Part shown: positions 23,060 to 34,793 of the stretch, piece after piece
How positions within the stretch are numbered: position 1 is the first letter of the stretch
Layout of the letters: the number at the start of each line of letters is the position of its first letter
DNA from: Allochromatium humboldtianum
Lineage (GTDB): Bacteria > Pseudomonadota > Gammaproteobacteria > Chromatiales > Chromatiaceae
NCBI RefSeq assembly: GCF_013385175.1
Contig: NZ_JABZEO010000005.1
Coordinates: forward strand, 124,001 to 188,000
Length of the DNA: 64,000 bases
Direction: 5' to 3'
Notes under the pieces: generated by a model
Databases searched by the model: none
What the model was told of the DNA's origin: nothing
What the model saw: only the letters and a program-made list of their open reading frames with translations
Translations under genes and position numbers: made by a program

Positions 23060-26000
23060 ATGAAGCGCGTCATCCTCTGGTCGATCGAGAATCGCTTTCT
23101 GGTGCTGATGGCGGCGATCCTGCTGACGCTCTGGGGACTGGTCTCGCTCCAGCGTCTGCCGGTAGACGCCATCCCGGATCTGTCCGACGTGCAGGTCATC
23201 GTGCGCACCGACTTCCCCGGTCAGTCGCCGCGCGTGGTCGAGGATCAGGTGACCTATCCGCTGACCACGACCCTGCTGGCCGTCCCCGGCGCCAAGACGG
23301 TGCGCGGCTACAGCTTCTTCGGCGAGAGCTTCGTCTATGTACTGTTCGAGGACGGCACTGACCTCTACTGGGCGCGTTCGCGGGTGCTGGAGTACCTCAG
23401 TCAGGCGACCTCGCGGCTACCGGAGGGGGCCGAGCCGCGTCTGGGACCGGATGCGACCGGGGTCGGCTGGGTCTACAGCTATGCCCTGATTGACCGCTCC
23501 GGCCGCCACGATCTCGCGCAGTTGCGCGCGCTCCAGGACTGGTTCCTCAAGTTCGAGCTGCAATCCGTGCCGGGCGTGGCCGAGGTCGCGACCGTCGGCG
23601 GCATGGTCAAGCAGTATCAGATCGTCGTCGATCCCGAGAAGCTGCGCGCCCACGGCATTCCCTTGTCACGGGTCGTCGAGGCGGTGCGTGAGGGCAACGA
23701 GGAGGTCGGCGGCTCGCTGATCGAGCTGGCCGAGGCCGAGTACATGATCCGCGCACGCGGCTATCTGACCGGCGTCGAGGACATCGAGACCATCCCGGTC
23801 GATCTGTCCGAGCAGGGGACGCCGATCCTGCTGCGCGACCTGGCCCATGTCCAGATCGGCCCCGAGATGCGCCGGGCCGTCGCCGACCTGGACGGGGAGG
23901 GCGAGGTCACGGGCGGCATCGTCGTCATGCGCCACGGCGAGAACGCGCTCGCCACCATCGCGGCGGTCGAGGACCGGCTGGAGGCACTGCGTCCGAGTCT
24001 GCCCGAGGGCGTCGAGATCGTCACGACCTACGACCGCTCGCGGCTGATCCTGGCGGCGGTCGACAACCTCAGGGGCAAGCTGATCGAGGAATTGATCGTG
24101 GTGGCCCTAGTATGCGTGGCCTTCCTGTTCCATTTGCGCTCGTCGCTGGTGGCCATCCTCAGTCTGCCGCTCGGCGTGCTCATGGCCTTCATCGTCATGG
24201 ACTGGCAGGGCATCAACGCCAACATCCTCTCGCTCGGCGGCATCGCGATCGCCATCGGCGCCATGGTCGACGCGGCCATCGTCATGACCGAGAATGCCCA
24301 CAAGCATCTGGAGCGTGCCGGACCCGGACTCTCGTCCGCGCGCCACTGGCAGGTGATCGGCGAGGCGGCGGTCGAGGTGGGACCGGCGCTGTTCTTCTCG
24401 CTGCTGGTCATCACCCTGAGCTTCCTGCCGGTCTTCGCCCTGCAGGCGCAGGAAGGACGGCTGTTCGCCCCGCTCGCCTACACCAAGACCTATGCCATGG
24501 CGGCCGCCGCCGGGCTGGCCGTGACCCTGGTGCCGGTGCTGATGGGCTATCTGATCCGGGGCCGTATCCCGAGCGAGTCGCGCAATCCGTTGAGCCGCGC
24601 ACTCATCCGGGTCTACCGTCCGGTGTTGCGCGCGACCCTGCACCGGCCACGGCTGACGATCCTGATCGCCCTCCTCGTCCTCTTCAGCACCGCGATCCCG
24701 CTGGCAGGCGTCGGCGGTCTGCTGGCGCCGCTCAAATGGCCCATGCAGGCGGTCGGGCTCGTCTGGCCGGACGGCCCCCAGCGTCCACTGCTGGCGCGCG
24801 TCGAGTCCTGGCAGTCGGGTCTGGCCGCGGGCTGGCGCGAGACCTTCCGCGACGTCCCGGTCCTGCGCGACTGGCACCGCGGCCTGGGCTCGGAGTTCAT
24901 GCCCGAACTCGACGAGGGCGATCTGATGTACATGCCGACCACCCTACCGGGGATCGCGATCGGCAAGGTCGGCGAGTTGCTGCAACAGACCGATCGTCTG
25001 ATCGCGAGTCTGCCCGAGGTCGAGCGAGTGTTCGGCAAGGCCGGCAGCGCCGACACCGCCACCGACCCGGCGCCCCTGAGCATGATCGAGACCGTCATCC
25101 GGCTCAAGCCGCGCGACCAGTGGCGACCTGGGCTGACGCTGGAGGATCTGATCGCCGAGCTGGACGCGACCGTCCGCTTCCCCGGCCTCACCAATGCCTG
25201 GGTGATGCCGATCAAGACCCGCATCGATATGCTGGCCACCGGCATCAAGACCCCGGTCGGGATCAAGATCGCGGGGCCGGATCTGGCCGAGATCGAGCGC
25301 ATCGGCCGCGAGATCGAGCGTGTCCTGCCGGAGGTCGAAGGCACCGCCTCGGCCTATTCGGAGCGCGTCGCCGGCGGGCGTTACATCGAGATCCGCCCCG
25401 ACCGGGTCGCCGCCGCGCGCGTCGGGCTCAACATCGCCGACATCAACCGGATCGTCGCGGCCGGTCTCGGCGGCGCCACCGTGACCGAGACGGTCGAGGG
25501 GCGCGAGCGCTATCCGGTCGACCTGCGATTCCCACGCGAGCTACGCGACGATCCCGAGAAGCTGCGAGATCTGCCGATCGTCACCCCGAGCGGTGCCCAG
25601 GTCGCGCTCGGCCAGATCGCCGAGATCGTCATCGTCGACGGCCCGCCCATGCTCGTCAGCGAGAACGCGCGTCTGAACGGCTGGACCTTCGTCGACATCC
25701 GCGGACGCGATCTCGGCAGCTATGTCGCCGAGGCGCGGCGGGTGGTGCGCGATCGGGTCCGGCTCCCGCCCGGCTATTCGATCACCTGGTCCGGTCAGTA
25801 CGAATACATGCAGCGCGCTCAGGAGCGGCTGGCCCAGGTCGTCCCGGTCACGCTCGCCGTCATCCTGGTGCTGCTCTATCTGACCTTCCGCTCGCTCGGC
25901 GAGGCGCTGCTGGTGATGCTCTCGCTGCCCTTCGCCCTGGTCGGCGGGGTCTGGCTGGTCTATCTGCTCGGCTACGACCTCTCGGTCGCGGTCGGCGTCG

Positions 26001-26353
26001 GCTTCATCGCCCTGGCCGGGGTGGCCGCCGAGTTCGGCGTGGTGATGCTGGTCTATCTGGACAGCGCGGCGCGGCGCTGGCGCGCCGAGGGGCGGCTCGA
26101 CCGTCCCGGCGGGCTGGAAGGCGCCATCATCGAGGGCGCCGTGCTGCGCATCCGGCCCAAGGCGATGACGGTGGCGACCATCCTCGCCGGCCTGCTGCCG
26201 GTGATGATCGGCGCCGGGGTCGGGTCCGAGGTCATGCGCCCTATCGCCGCGCCCATACTCGGCGGCATGATCACCGCGCCCCTGTTGAGCCTGATCCTGA
26301 TCCCGGTGCTCTATCGCCTCTGGCACGAGCGGCGTCGGCCGGATCTCAAATGA
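23060..26353 (+). CDS. cusA: Heavy-metal efflux RND pump, CusA/CzcA family
   Basis: 1097 aa, proton-driven inner-membrane exporter with twelve helices and two large periplasmic loops. Family motifs include [20 protein letters not shown] near the start, [20 protein letters not shown] with the helix-4 charged residue, and [17 protein letters not shown]. Met residues in the latter region fit a Cu/Ag pump. GGGAG lies before the ATG. It follows cusB by 63 bases. No CusC channel gene is seen within the window, so the tripartite pump must borrow one. The 3' end overlaps the convergent DUF7931 gene by eight bases. Confidence 0.94.
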   Translation: MKRVILWSIENRFLVLMAAILLTLWGLVSLQRLPVDAIPDLSDVQVIVRTDFPGQSPRVVEDQVTYPLTTTLLAVPGAKTVRGYSFFGESFVYVLFEDGTDLYWARSRVLEYLSQATSRLPEGAEPRLGPDATGVGWVYSYALIDRSGRHDLAQLRALQDWFLKFELQSVPGVAEVATVGGMVKQYQIVVDPEKLRAHGIPLSRVVEAVREGNEEVGGSLIELAEAEYMIRARGYLTGVEDIETIPVDLSEQGTPILLRDLAHVQIGPEMRRAVADLDGEGEVTGGIVVMRHGENALATIAAVEDRLEALRPSLPEGVEIVTTYDRSRLILAAVDNLRGKLIEELIVVALVCVAFLFHLRSSLVAILSLPLGVLMAFIVMDWQGINANILSLGGIAIAIGAMVDAAIVMTENAHKHLERAGPGLSSARHWQVIGEAAVEVGPALFFSLLVITLSFLPVFALQAQEGRLFAPLAYTKTYAMAAAAGLAVTLVPVLMGYLIRGRIPSESRNPLSRALIRVYRPVLRATLHRPRLTILIALLVLFSTAIPLAGVGGLLAPLKWPMQAVGLVWPDGPQRPLLARVESWQSGLAAGWRETFRDVPVLRDWHRGLGSEFMPELDEGDLMYMPTTLPGIAIGKVGELLQQTDRLIASLPEVERVFGKAGSADTATDPAPLSMIETVIRLKPRDQWRPGLTLEDLIAELDATVRFPGLTNAWVMPIKTRIDMLATGIKTPVGIKIAGPDLAEIERIGREIERVLPEVEGTASAYSERVAGGRYIEIRPDRVAAARVGLNIADINRIVAAGLGGATVTETVEGRERYPVDLRFPRELRDDPEKLRDLPIVTPSGAQVALGQIAEIVIVDGPPMLVSENARLNGWTFVDIRGRDLGSYVAEARRVVRDRVRLPPGYSITWSGQYEYMQRAQERLAQVVPVTLAVILVLLYLTFRSLGEALLVMLSLPFALVGGVWLVYLLGYDLSVAVGVGFIALAGVAAEFGVVMLVYLDSAARRWRAEGRLDRPGGLEGAIIEGAVLRIRPKAMTVATILAGLLPVMIGAGVGSEVMRPIAAPILGGMITAPLLSLILIPVLYRLWHERRRPDLK

Positions 26354-26867
26354 AGAGCTGTCGCAGCTCGCTGTCGACGCTGCCGCGCTCCCAGAGCCGC
26401 TCGAAGTCCTGGCGCAACCGGCGCGCCGCCGGCGGATCGGCGTAGTCGGCGATCGCCTCCAGACGCTCGGCCAGCCGGCGATGGACATAGCCGGTCTCGT
26501 CGACGATGAGGAAGGCGTCGAGACGCTCCTGATCCTCGTCGGCGACACGCCGGATGGCGATGCGCGAGGTCAGGCGGCGTGCCAGCTCGATGAGCCGATG
26601 ACCGCCCTGGGTTGCGGCGCGCGGGTCGAACAGCAGGACGCGCACGCAGACTCCGGGACGCGCCAGCGCCAGACGCCGCACGGCCTCCAGAAAGGACGCC
26701 TGGTCATAGAGCGCCGGGTCGAGCGTTGGGCCGTAGATCAGCAGCTCGCGTCGGGCCTGGGCGGCCATGTCCGCGCTGATCGCGGCGATCTCCGGTCCGT
26801 ACGCGAGCGTCCGGCGTCCCGCATCGGTACCGAGCATGCCGCCGGGCTGGTCGATCTCTCTGGACAT
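26346..26867 (-). CDS. DUF7931-type hypothetical protein
   Basis: 173 aa, cytosolic, no membrane segment. Looks like a phospholipase D-related half domain: [21 protein letters not shown], then CVRVLLFDP and [20 protein letters not shown], as seen in proteins annotated DUF7931. No HKD motif is present, so catalysis is doubtful. The ATG at 26867 has AGGAG six bases upstream. The longer frame beginning at 26969 is rejected. Function unknown. Confidence 0.72.
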   Translation of the reverse strand: MSREIDQPGGMLGTDAGRRTLAYGPEIAAISADMAAQARRELLIYGPTLDPALYDQASFLEAVRRLALARPGVCVRVLLFDPRAATQGGHRLIELARRLTSRIAIRRVADEDQERLDAFLIVDETGYVHRRLAERLEAIADYADPPAARRLRQDFERLWERGSVDSELRQLFI

Positions 26868-27312
26868 GGTCACTCCTGATGCGCCGTGGATGGCGGATGG
26901 TGCCGGATACATACAGATCGCGCGCCGGAGGCGAGCGGCGGGCGGCCTCGACAGGTCTGTATGTTGCAAATATGTAACGCGCTGGATGTGATGAAAACTT
27001 GTTTCATACGATCATTGCTTGCCTATTGGCTAAAAAGTGTTGCTTCCATATGGCAAACGTTGTAAATATGTCGCGAGTTCATAAATAAAGTTGCACTTTT
27101 GCTCCTTTTGTGGGCTAAAATGTCTGTGTCAAGGCGCGCGGCTTCATTGAACCGCGCTCGCGCTACGCTCATTTCGCCAGTGAGATTCCCGAGGCGGAAA
27201 GATGGTTTAGCGTTAGGGATCATGAGCGATCTTTGCAACTGACCCGTAGTTCGGCTAGACCATGCGTTCTCCGATTCGATCATCTCCACCACCTCAACAG
27301 GAAGCCAAAAAG
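26868..27312. other. AT-rich intergenic region before the OmpA-like gene
   Basis: 445 bases with no supported gene. An imperfect inverted repeat TGAAAACTTGTTTCA lies near 26992. A possible promoter TTGCAC (27091-27096), 19-base spacer, TAAAAT (27116-27121) precedes the OmpA-like gene by about 190 bases. The composition is clearly more AT-rich than its surroundings. Confidence 0.45.
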
Positions 27313-27891
27313 ATGCGCAAACAACCTCTTTTCAAACGTCTGGCCGCCCTGGCCGCCCCGCTTGCGGTGGCCGCTGCCCTGTCGGCTCCCGCGGCCGTGA
27401 GCGCCAACGACTACAACATGGAGCACTTCTGGTCGGCCCAGCCCGAAGGCACGGCCTGGGTGACTGGCTATGGCGAGTGCTGGCAGAGCCTGCATGGCCC
27501 CGGTGATCTGGAGCCCTGTGTCGTCGCCGCGCCTCCGGCTCCCAAGGAATTCACCGTGCGTCTGAACTTCGAGTTCGACAAGTACCGCATAGAGAACGTC
27601 GTCAACGACAGCGAGCTGCGTCGTCTTGATGACTACATCGCCCAGGTCAAGAACTCCGAAGTGCGGGAGCGCATCTCGCTGACCGGCCACACCGACGCCA
27701 AGGGTTCGGATGCCTACAACTATCAGCTCGGTCAGCGTCGCGCCGAGGCCGTTCAGGACTACATGATCAGCCGCGGCATCCCGGCTGAGGACATCGTCTC
27801 GGTCGAGAGCCGTGGCAGGTCCGACATGCTGCCGGGCGTCGACATCTACTCGGTCGAGCAGCGTCGCGTGAAGATCAACGCCGAGTACTGA
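27313..27891 (+). CDS. OmpA-family outer membrane/peptidoglycan-binding protein
   Basis: 192 aa. Signal peptide of about 32 residues (basic MRKQPLFKR, Ala/Leu core, cleavage after AVSA). A linker of about 60 residues with two Cys (GECWQ, LEPCV) leads to an OmpA-like C-terminal domain (about residues 78-192) with LTGHTDAKGSDAYNYQLGQR and an SRGRSD motif. Such domains bind peptidoglycan. There is no eight-stranded barrel, so it is a periplasmic or lipid-free anchor type and not classical OmpA. AGGAAG lies eight bases before the ATG. A hairpin terminator follows. Confidence 0.9.
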   Translation: MRKQPLFKRLAALAAPLAVAAALSAPAAVSANDYNMEHFWSAQPEGTAWVTGYGECWQSLHGPGDLEPCVVAAPPAPKEFTVRLNFEFDKYRIENVVNDSELRRLDDYIAQVKNSEVRERISLTGHTDAKGSDAYNYQLGQRRAEAVQDYMISRGIPAEDIVSVESRGRSDMLPGVDIYSVEQRRVKINAEY

Positions 27892-28050
27892 TCGTCGATC
27901 CACCCTCGTTCGGGCGCACCGCCGCCATTGGCCTGACGGCGCGCCCGATCCCCCGGCATCCGCTCCGGTGTTCGGCGGCCCGATGCCGAGTCCTTCTCCT
28001 GAGTTTACAAGTCCAATGAGCCTCATCCCCCCGACTGGGGCTTATGGCGG

Positions 28051-28082
28051 GGCCGGTTACGCCTGCGTGATCGGCCTTTTTT
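28051..28082 (+). terminator. Rho-independent terminator after the OmpA-like gene
   Basis: GGCCG and CGGCC close a stem extended by TTACGC/GCGTGA around a CTGC-type loop, followed by six T residues. Confidence 0.8.
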
Positions 28083-28117
28083 ACGTCCGCGTCCTGGGAT
28101 AGCGACCAATCTGAACG

Positions 28118-29656
28118 ATGTCTTTCGAATCCCTCGTCGAGCTGCATTGGTGGATCTGGCTGACGGCCATGTTGCTGTTCGTTCTCTGGCGTCTCGGCAC
28201 CGGGTCGCTCCAGGGACGCTGGCTCGCCGAGCGGCTGCCGATCGGCGCGGCTGTGCTGGATCTGGCGCTGTTTCCTCTGGTGCTGCTGGGACTGGGCGCC
28301 CTGACCGATCTGGCGGCGCGCACCCTGGGGCTGGATGGCGCGACGGCATCGATCCGCACCGCGACCCTGGCAGTGGTCTATGTCGCCGGCGGCTGGCTGG
28401 TCGCGCGTCTGATCGAGTCCATCCTGGCGGCCCGGACCGAGGCGCTGTCCGAGCGCATCCCCAAGCTGATGATGGGGCTGATCCACGGCGCCTTCATGTT
28501 CGTCGGGCTGGCGCTGTTTCTCTGGAGCCAGGATGTCTCCTTCACCGGCGTCTGGCTGTCGACCGGCGTGGCGGCGGCCGTGCTCGGTCTGGCCCTGCAG
28601 CGTACCCTGGGCGATCTGTTCTCCGGCATCGCGCTCGGCATCGAACGCCCGTTCAGTCTGGGTGACTGGATCGAGCTGTCGGACGGCACCGTCGGTCAGG
28701 TCATCGATCTGAACTGGCGCGCCACGCGGCTGCGCGGCTGGGACAATGCCACTCATGTCATCCCCAACTCGCGCATGGCCAGCGAGTCGCTCAAGAATCT
28801 CCACGACGATCAGCATCTGTTCGCGCCCTGGTATTTCGTCAAGATCCCGGCCGAGGTCGATCCGCGTTTCGCCAGTGCGCTGATCCTCGATGCGGCCATG
28901 CGCTGCGAGTCGGTCCTGAAGTTTCCGCATCCCATCGTGCGTCTGGCCGATGCCACCACGGTGCCCTACAGCTACATGGTCTGGGTGCATCTGCGCAACT
29001 ATCCGGCGATGTTTCGCGGGCGCGAGGAGCTGTTCCGTGAGATCCACTGGGCCTTGCAGCGCGCCGGGATCGGTCTGGCGCCCGAGGTGCATGAGATGCG
29101 CACCAAGCGCGCTCCGGAGGTCCAGACCGAGCCGCCGACCATCCTGCTGGCGCTCAAGGGACTCGACATGGCCGGCTTGCTGACCTATGAGGAACTCGAA
29201 CAGATCGCCGCGCGTGCCGTCTATGCCTACTTCGACAGCGGGCATGTGATCCTGGCCGAGGGCGCGATGAGCGATGCCTTCTATGTCATCGTCGGCGGAC
29301 TGGTCGAGGCGGCGATCACGCTCCCTGATCGCACCCGTACCGTGACCGAGGTGCTGGCGCCCGGCAGCCATTTCGGCATCACCACCATGCTGGCCAACGA
29401 GCCGTCGTTCCTGGAGCTGCGCGCGCGCAGTGACGTCAGCCTGATCCGCATCGATCTGGAGGTCGTGCGCACACTGCTGGCCAACAGGCCCGAACTGGCC
29501 GAACGGCTGGCGCGTATCGTCAAGGAGCGCGTCGACGCCGCCGATACCGCGCGCGCGGCCAGTCGTCAGCCGGTCGGGCGTCTGAGTCTGCGCGACATCC
29601 GGCAGCGCATCGAGGGTCTGCGTCTGCGTCACCCACGCACGACGCGCCGTCTCTGA
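28118..29656 (+). CDS. MscS-family channel fused to a cyclic nucleotide-binding domain
   Basis: 512 aa. Three to five N-terminal membrane helices precede an MscS pore/beta domain (about residues 130-290): GVAAAVLGLALQRTLGDLFSG as the pore helix, then LGDWIELSDGTVGQVIDLNWRATRL. Residues about 350-480 form a cNMP-binding domain (HVILAEGAMSDAFYVIVGGL, then LAPGSHFGITTML). This is the bCNG-type architecture, in which ligand binding is proposed to gate the pore. The canonical phosphate-binding motif (GE.....RA) is not obvious, so ligand use is unsure. A short 6-base gap separates it from the convergent GH31 gene. Confidence 0.9.
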   Translation: MSFESLVELHWWIWLTAMLLFVLWRLGTGSLQGRWLAERLPIGAAVLDLALFPLVLLGLGALTDLAARTLGLDGATASIRTATLAVVYVAGGWLVARLIESILAARTEALSERIPKLMMGLIHGAFMFVGLALFLWSQDVSFTGVWLSTGVAAAVLGLALQRTLGDLFSGIALGIERPFSLGDWIELSDGTVGQVIDLNWRATRLRGWDNATHVIPNSRMASESLKNLHDDQHLFAPWYFVKIPAEVDPRFASALILDAAMRCESVLKFPHPIVRLADATTVPYSYMVWVHLRNYPAMFRGREELFREIHWALQRAGIGLAPEVHEMRTKRAPEVQTEPPTILLALKGLDMAGLLTYEELEQIAARAVYAYFDSGHVILAEGAMSDAFYVIVGGLVEAAITLPDRTRTVTEVLAPGSHFGITTMLANEPSFLELRARSDVSLIRIDLEVVRTLLANRPELAERLARIVKERVDAADTARAASRQPVGRLSLRDIRQRIEGLRLRHPRTTRRL

Positions 29657-29661
29657 ACGGT

Positions 29662-32115
29662 TCAGGCAGGAACCAGACGATGCCCCTGACCATCGTCGTC
29701 GATCCGAACTTCAGCCGCCCGGAGTTCCGCATCCCAGCGCCAGTCCTCGACCGCCGTCTCGTCGAGCGTCAAGCCAGCCGGGGCTTCGGGCAGATGCAGC
29801 CGTAGGATCAGGGTGCGCGGCGCCGGCCGGTACTCGCCGCGCCGTGCCGCCAGCGTGAACACCGCCCCCTGCGACAGCGGCGCGATGCGGCAATCGGTCT
29901 CGGCGAGCGCGCCGTCCTGATAATCGAAACTCTCGCCATCGTCCTCGATCAGCGTCCAGAAGCCTTCCGCCTCGTCGTCCGGGTAGATCTCCAGCATGAG
30001 TTCACCGAGCGGTTCGGCGGTCGACTGGCGGACGTTGCCCAGGGTGATGACCGAACCGCCGCGCACCAGGATCGGCATGGCCCCGAGCGGGGCGTCCATC
30101 ACCAGCGGAGCTGGGCCGACACCGAGCCGCGCGCCCGAGCGGAAGTCGTACCAGCAGCCGGGCGGCAGCTCGATCAGACGCCGTCTGAGTCCGGGCGCGC
30201 GGATCGGGGCGATCATCATCTGCGGTCCGATCATGATCTGATCCTCGATCGCGTAGAGATCGGCCTGATCGGGGAAGTCGAACAGCAACGGACGCCACCA
30301 GGGTTCGCCGCTGCGATGGGCACGATGGGCCAGTGTGTAGAAGTAAGGCAGTAGCCGGTAGCGCAGTTCGATGGCTTGGCGGGCGATGGACTCGATCTCG
30401 GGGCCGAACGACCAGGGTTCCTGCGGTCGGCTGTCGCAATGGGCATGGGCGCGCATAAAGGGGTAGAAGGCGCCCAGTTCGATCCAGCGGCCATAGAGCT
30501 CGCCGAAACTGTGGCCGTAGAAGCCGCCGATGTCCACGCCGACGTGCGGCGCGCCGCACAGACCCAGACTGGCCAGTTGCGGCAGGCTGGTCTCCAGATC
30601 CTCCCAGCGCGCGCTGTTGTCGCCCATCCAGCTCGCCGCCCAGCGCTGGGTGCCGACGAAGGCCGAGCGGGTCAGCACCCAGGGGCGGCGTGCAGGGCGT
30701 AATCGCTCCAGCCCCTCCCAGGTCGCGCGCGCCATCAGGTGTCCATAGAGATTGTGGGTCTCGGCATGGAGCGCCTCGCCCTCGTCGCCCTGACGGACCG
30801 CGAGCGGTATCGGGAACTCGGTCACGCCCGGCTCGCGATAAGGACGGTCGACGATCGACGGCTCGTTCATGTCGCACCAGACGCCGTCGACGCCGATCTC
30901 GATCAGGGAGCCGTGTAGATCGCCCCACCAATGGCGGGTGCGCTCGCTGCAGAAATCCGGAAACAGCGACTCATCAGGCCAGACCCAGCCGCTGAAGAGT
31001 TCGCCATCGGGCCGGCGCAGGAAATAGTCGCCCGCCACGCCGGACTCGGCCACGCCGTAGCCCGTGCCGAGATCGTGCTTCACGCCCGGATCGACGATGG
31101 TGACGGTGCGGATGCCGAGCGCCTGGAGCGCCGCGACCGTCGCCGCCGGTTCGGGAAAGCGCTCGCGATCCCAGGTGAAGACCCGGTAGCCGTCCATGTA
31201 GTCGATATCGAGATGGATCGCATCGAGCGGGATGGCGCGCTGGCGGAAATCCTCGGCCAGGGCGCGCACGTCGCGATCGGTGCCGTAGCTCCAGCGCGAC
31301 TGATGGAAGCCGAGCGCCCACAGCGGCGGCAGCAGCGGGCGGCCGGTGAGGCGTGTGAGCTGCTCGACGACCGCCGCCGGGGTCGGTCCGGCGAGGATGT
31401 AATAGTCCAGCTCGCCGCCCAGGGTGAAGAGCGTGAGCACGTCTTCGTACTCGCGCCCGACGTCGAAGCCGCTGAACCAGGTCGAGTTCAGCAGCAGACC
31501 CCAGGTCAGCCCCGGACGCACGGCCATGAAGGTCGGCTGGGCCTGATAGAGATTGTCCTCGCCCAGACCATGACCGGGCGCGGCACGATCGACCGTCCAG
31601 TGGGTCAGGCGCCGATGGCGGCGGTCGAGCCGTCCGTCGCGCTGGCCAAAGCCGAAATAGCCCTCGTCCTGGGCCATGCGCTTGCGCACCCCGACCCCGA
31701 TGCGCGCTTCGCCGGGGGGCAGTTCGGTGTCGGGCAGATGTTGCAGGCCGGTCTCTTCCAGGGCGACCTCACGCCAGCCGGGTGCACAGAGATCCTCGGC
31801 GAAGGGGCGTCCGTCGGGTGTCGCGAAGCTGACGGCTCCGGAACTTAGATCGAGTCGGGCGCTCAGACGCTCGGTCTCCATCCAAAGCCGGCCGTCCTCC
31901 TCGTGCACCGAGAGTCCGGCCGGCGGCAGCTCCAGGACCGGACTCCAGGGACGGGGCGCGGCGAAACGTCCGCTGGGCGCGAAACGCAGACGCAGGATGT
32001 CGGGCGCGACCGCCTCCAGACGCAGGAGGCCGTGTTCATGGCGGGTGACGCAGGCCGTGGCCTCGCTGACCCAGTCCAGGGCAGGCATGGGCGGCGCGAG
32101 CAGTGGATCGTCCAT
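29662..32115 (-). CDS. Glycoside hydrolase family 31 (alpha-glucosidase-like)
   Basis: 817 aa, cytosolic by lack of signal peptide. The GH31 catalytic nucleophile motif is GVWCDMNEPS and the acid/base region is WMGDNSARWEDLE. The N-terminal galactose-mutarotase-like part (GYFGFGQRDG) and C-terminal beta domains (VRGGSVITLGNVRQ) are present. The ATG at 32115 is preceded by GAGGAA seven bases upstream. The frame extends further upstream without support. Acts on alpha-linked glucosides, perhaps from glycogen or a compatible solute. The exact substrate is not evident. Single gene. Confidence 0.93.
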   Translation of the reverse strand: MDDPLLAPPMPALDWVSEATACVTRHEHGLLRLEAVAPDILRLRFAPSGRFAAPRPWSPVLELPPAGLSVHEEDGRLWMETERLSARLDLSSGAVSFATPDGRPFAEDLCAPGWREVALEETGLQHLPDTELPPGEARIGVGVRKRMAQDEGYFGFGQRDGRLDRRHRRLTHWTVDRAAPGHGLGEDNLYQAQPTFMAVRPGLTWGLLLNSTWFSGFDVGREYEDVLTLFTLGGELDYYILAGPTPAAVVEQLTRLTGRPLLPPLWALGFHQSRWSYGTDRDVRALAEDFRQRAIPLDAIHLDIDYMDGYRVFTWDRERFPEPAATVAALQALGIRTVTIVDPGVKHDLGTGYGVAESGVAGDYFLRRPDGELFSGWVWPDESLFPDFCSERTRHWWGDLHGSLIEIGVDGVWCDMNEPSIVDRPYREPGVTEFPIPLAVRQGDEGEALHAETHNLYGHLMARATWEGLERLRPARRPWVLTRSAFVGTQRWAASWMGDNSARWEDLETSLPQLASLGLCGAPHVGVDIGGFYGHSFGELYGRWIELGAFYPFMRAHAHCDSRPQEPWSFGPEIESIARQAIELRYRLLPYFYTLAHRAHRSGEPWWRPLLFDFPDQADLYAIEDQIMIGPQMMIAPIRAPGLRRRLIELPPGCWYDFRSGARLGVGPAPLVMDAPLGAMPILVRGGSVITLGNVRQSTAEPLGELMLEIYPDDEAEGFWTLIEDDGESFDYQDGALAETDCRIAPLSQGAVFTLAARRGEYRPAPRTLILRLHLPEAPAGLTLDETAVEDWRWDAELRAAEVRIDDDGQGHRLVPA

Positions 32116-32293
32116 CGCGGGTTCCTCATCGAGTGTGGGCCGACGGCTGTCCGGAGACGAGCACCGACTGTAAAGACCGATAGGATGTGATCGATTATTC
32201 AGTATCATGCCGCGCGATCCAAGCGTAGATGTACGCCCGGATCGCAACGGCGGATCGTCTTCCACTTCGTGCCTGTGGTTAAATGCCAACCCT

Positions 32294-33536
32294 ATGTTCC
32301 ATCCCTTGTCACTCTACATCGGCCTGCGCTACACCCGCGCCAAGCGCCGAAATCACTTCATCTCCTTCATCTCGGGCACTTCGATGGTCGGGATCGCGCT
32401 GGGGATCGTCGCCCTCATCGTCGTGCTGTCGGTGATGAACGGTTTCCACAAGGAGATCCAGCAGCGCATCCTGGCCATGGCCTCGCATGCGACCCTGTCC
32501 GATCCCTATGGCGGCGGCCTCACCGACTGGCGCGAGGTGCTGGATCAGGTGCGCGCCAATCCGCACGTGGTCGGCGCTGCGCCCTTCGTCGAGATCCAGG
32601 GGATGCTGGCCAGCGGCGCGCAGGTGAGCGGGGCGGTGGTGCGTGCCATCGAGCCAATCGAGGAGGACGAGGTCGCGGATCTGCGCCGGCACATGGTCAG
32701 CGGCTCGGTCGACGCGTTGGTCGACGGAGCGTTCAATATCATCCTGGGCCAGGATCTGGCCAACTATCTCGGCGTGGGGCCGGGCGACAAGGTGACGGTG
32801 GTCACGCCCCAGGTCAGCTCCACCCCGGTCGGCGTCATGCCGCGTCTGAAGCGCTTCACGGTCAGCGGGATCTTCGCCGTCGGCATGGCCGACTACGATC
32901 GCAACGCCGCCTTCATCCATCTGGCCGACGGCGCACGCCTGATGAGTCTGGGCGATGCGGTCGGCGGGGTGCGGCTCAAGCTCGACGACATGTGGCAGGC
33001 GCCGCGTCTGGCGCGCGAGATCGCCTATGAACTCGGCGGCGTCTATCGTCTGGTCAACTGGACCCAGGTCCACAGCAATTTCTTCAGCGCGCTGGCCATG
33101 GAGAAGCGGATGATGAGCATCATCCTGTTTCTGATCGTCGCCGTGGCCGCGTTCAACATCGTCTCGACCCTGGTGATGGTCGTCACCGACAAGCAGTCCG
33201 ACATCGCGGTGATGCGCACGCTCGGTATCTCGCCGGCGCGGGTGATGGGCATCTTCATGGTCCAGGGGACGGCGATCGGCCTGATCGGCACCCTGGTCGG
33301 TGTGGTCGCCGGCGTGATCCTCGCGTTCAATGTCGAGTCCGTGGTGGCCGGGATCGAGAGCCTGTTCGGCATTCATTTCCTCGATCCGGACATCTACTAC
33401 ATCAGCGAGCTGCCCTCGGACGTGCATCTGGCGGACGTGCTCAGCATCGGCGGCGGCGCCTTCCTGATGTCGGTCCTGGCGACCCTCTATCCGGCCTGGC
33501 GCGCGGCCAAGACCCAACCGGCGGAGGCGCTGCGTT

Positions 33537-33544
<8 letters not shown>
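32294..33544 (+). CDS. Lipoprotein-releasing ABC permease (LolC/LolE/LolF)
   Basis: 416 aa with one N-terminal helix, a periplasmic domain, and three C-terminal helices. Typical sequence: [20 protein letters not shown] at the start, [20 protein letters not shown], then [20 protein letters not shown] near the end. It moves outer-membrane lipoproteins from the inner membrane to LolA. Only one permease gene precedes lolD, so it may function as the single LolF type. The start is at the ATG 32294 because the family begins there. The overlap with lolD is eight bases. Confidence 0.94.
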
Positions 33545-34238
<694 letters not shown>

Positions 34239-34793
34239 CGCGCCCGGCGCCGTTCGACCTGGCGCGCCACGCGCCAGCGCCAGAGGATCCGGATCGTCAC
34301 ATAGCCGACGAGCGAGCAGACGCTCCCGCAGATCAGACAGCCGATCAGCATGGGTTCGAGGATCTCGAACCAGTGATGCCAATCCAGCCAGAAGGCGGCC
34401 TCGAAGCCGCGGGGCTGGAGGCCGAGCACCCAGCAGCCGAGGACATAGGCGAGGTAGTACATGGCCGGCATGGTCAGCGGATTGGAGATCCAGGCCAGGG
34501 CGACCGCGATCGGCAGATTGACCCTCAGCCAGATGGCCAGCGCAGCGGCGATGAAGGTGTGGCCCAGTGGCGGCAGGTACATCACGAACAGGCCGACCGC
34601 CGTCGCATTGGCCACTGAGCGCCGATTGAGGTGCCAGAGGTTGGGATCGTGCAGCAGGGTGCCGAAGATCCCCACGAAGCGATTGCCATGCATCTGCGCC
34701 TGGGTTGGCATGACCCGTTTGAGCCACTTTCTCACGCGTTGTACTCTCTCGATTGGAATCGCGGCGCGAGTATAAGGCCAGAGGCGGCTTGGG

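Noticed and set aside
27023-27292. 89-codon minus-strand open frame before the OmpA-like gene
   Set aside because: No ribosome site, no family features, and it lies in an AT-rich promoter region.
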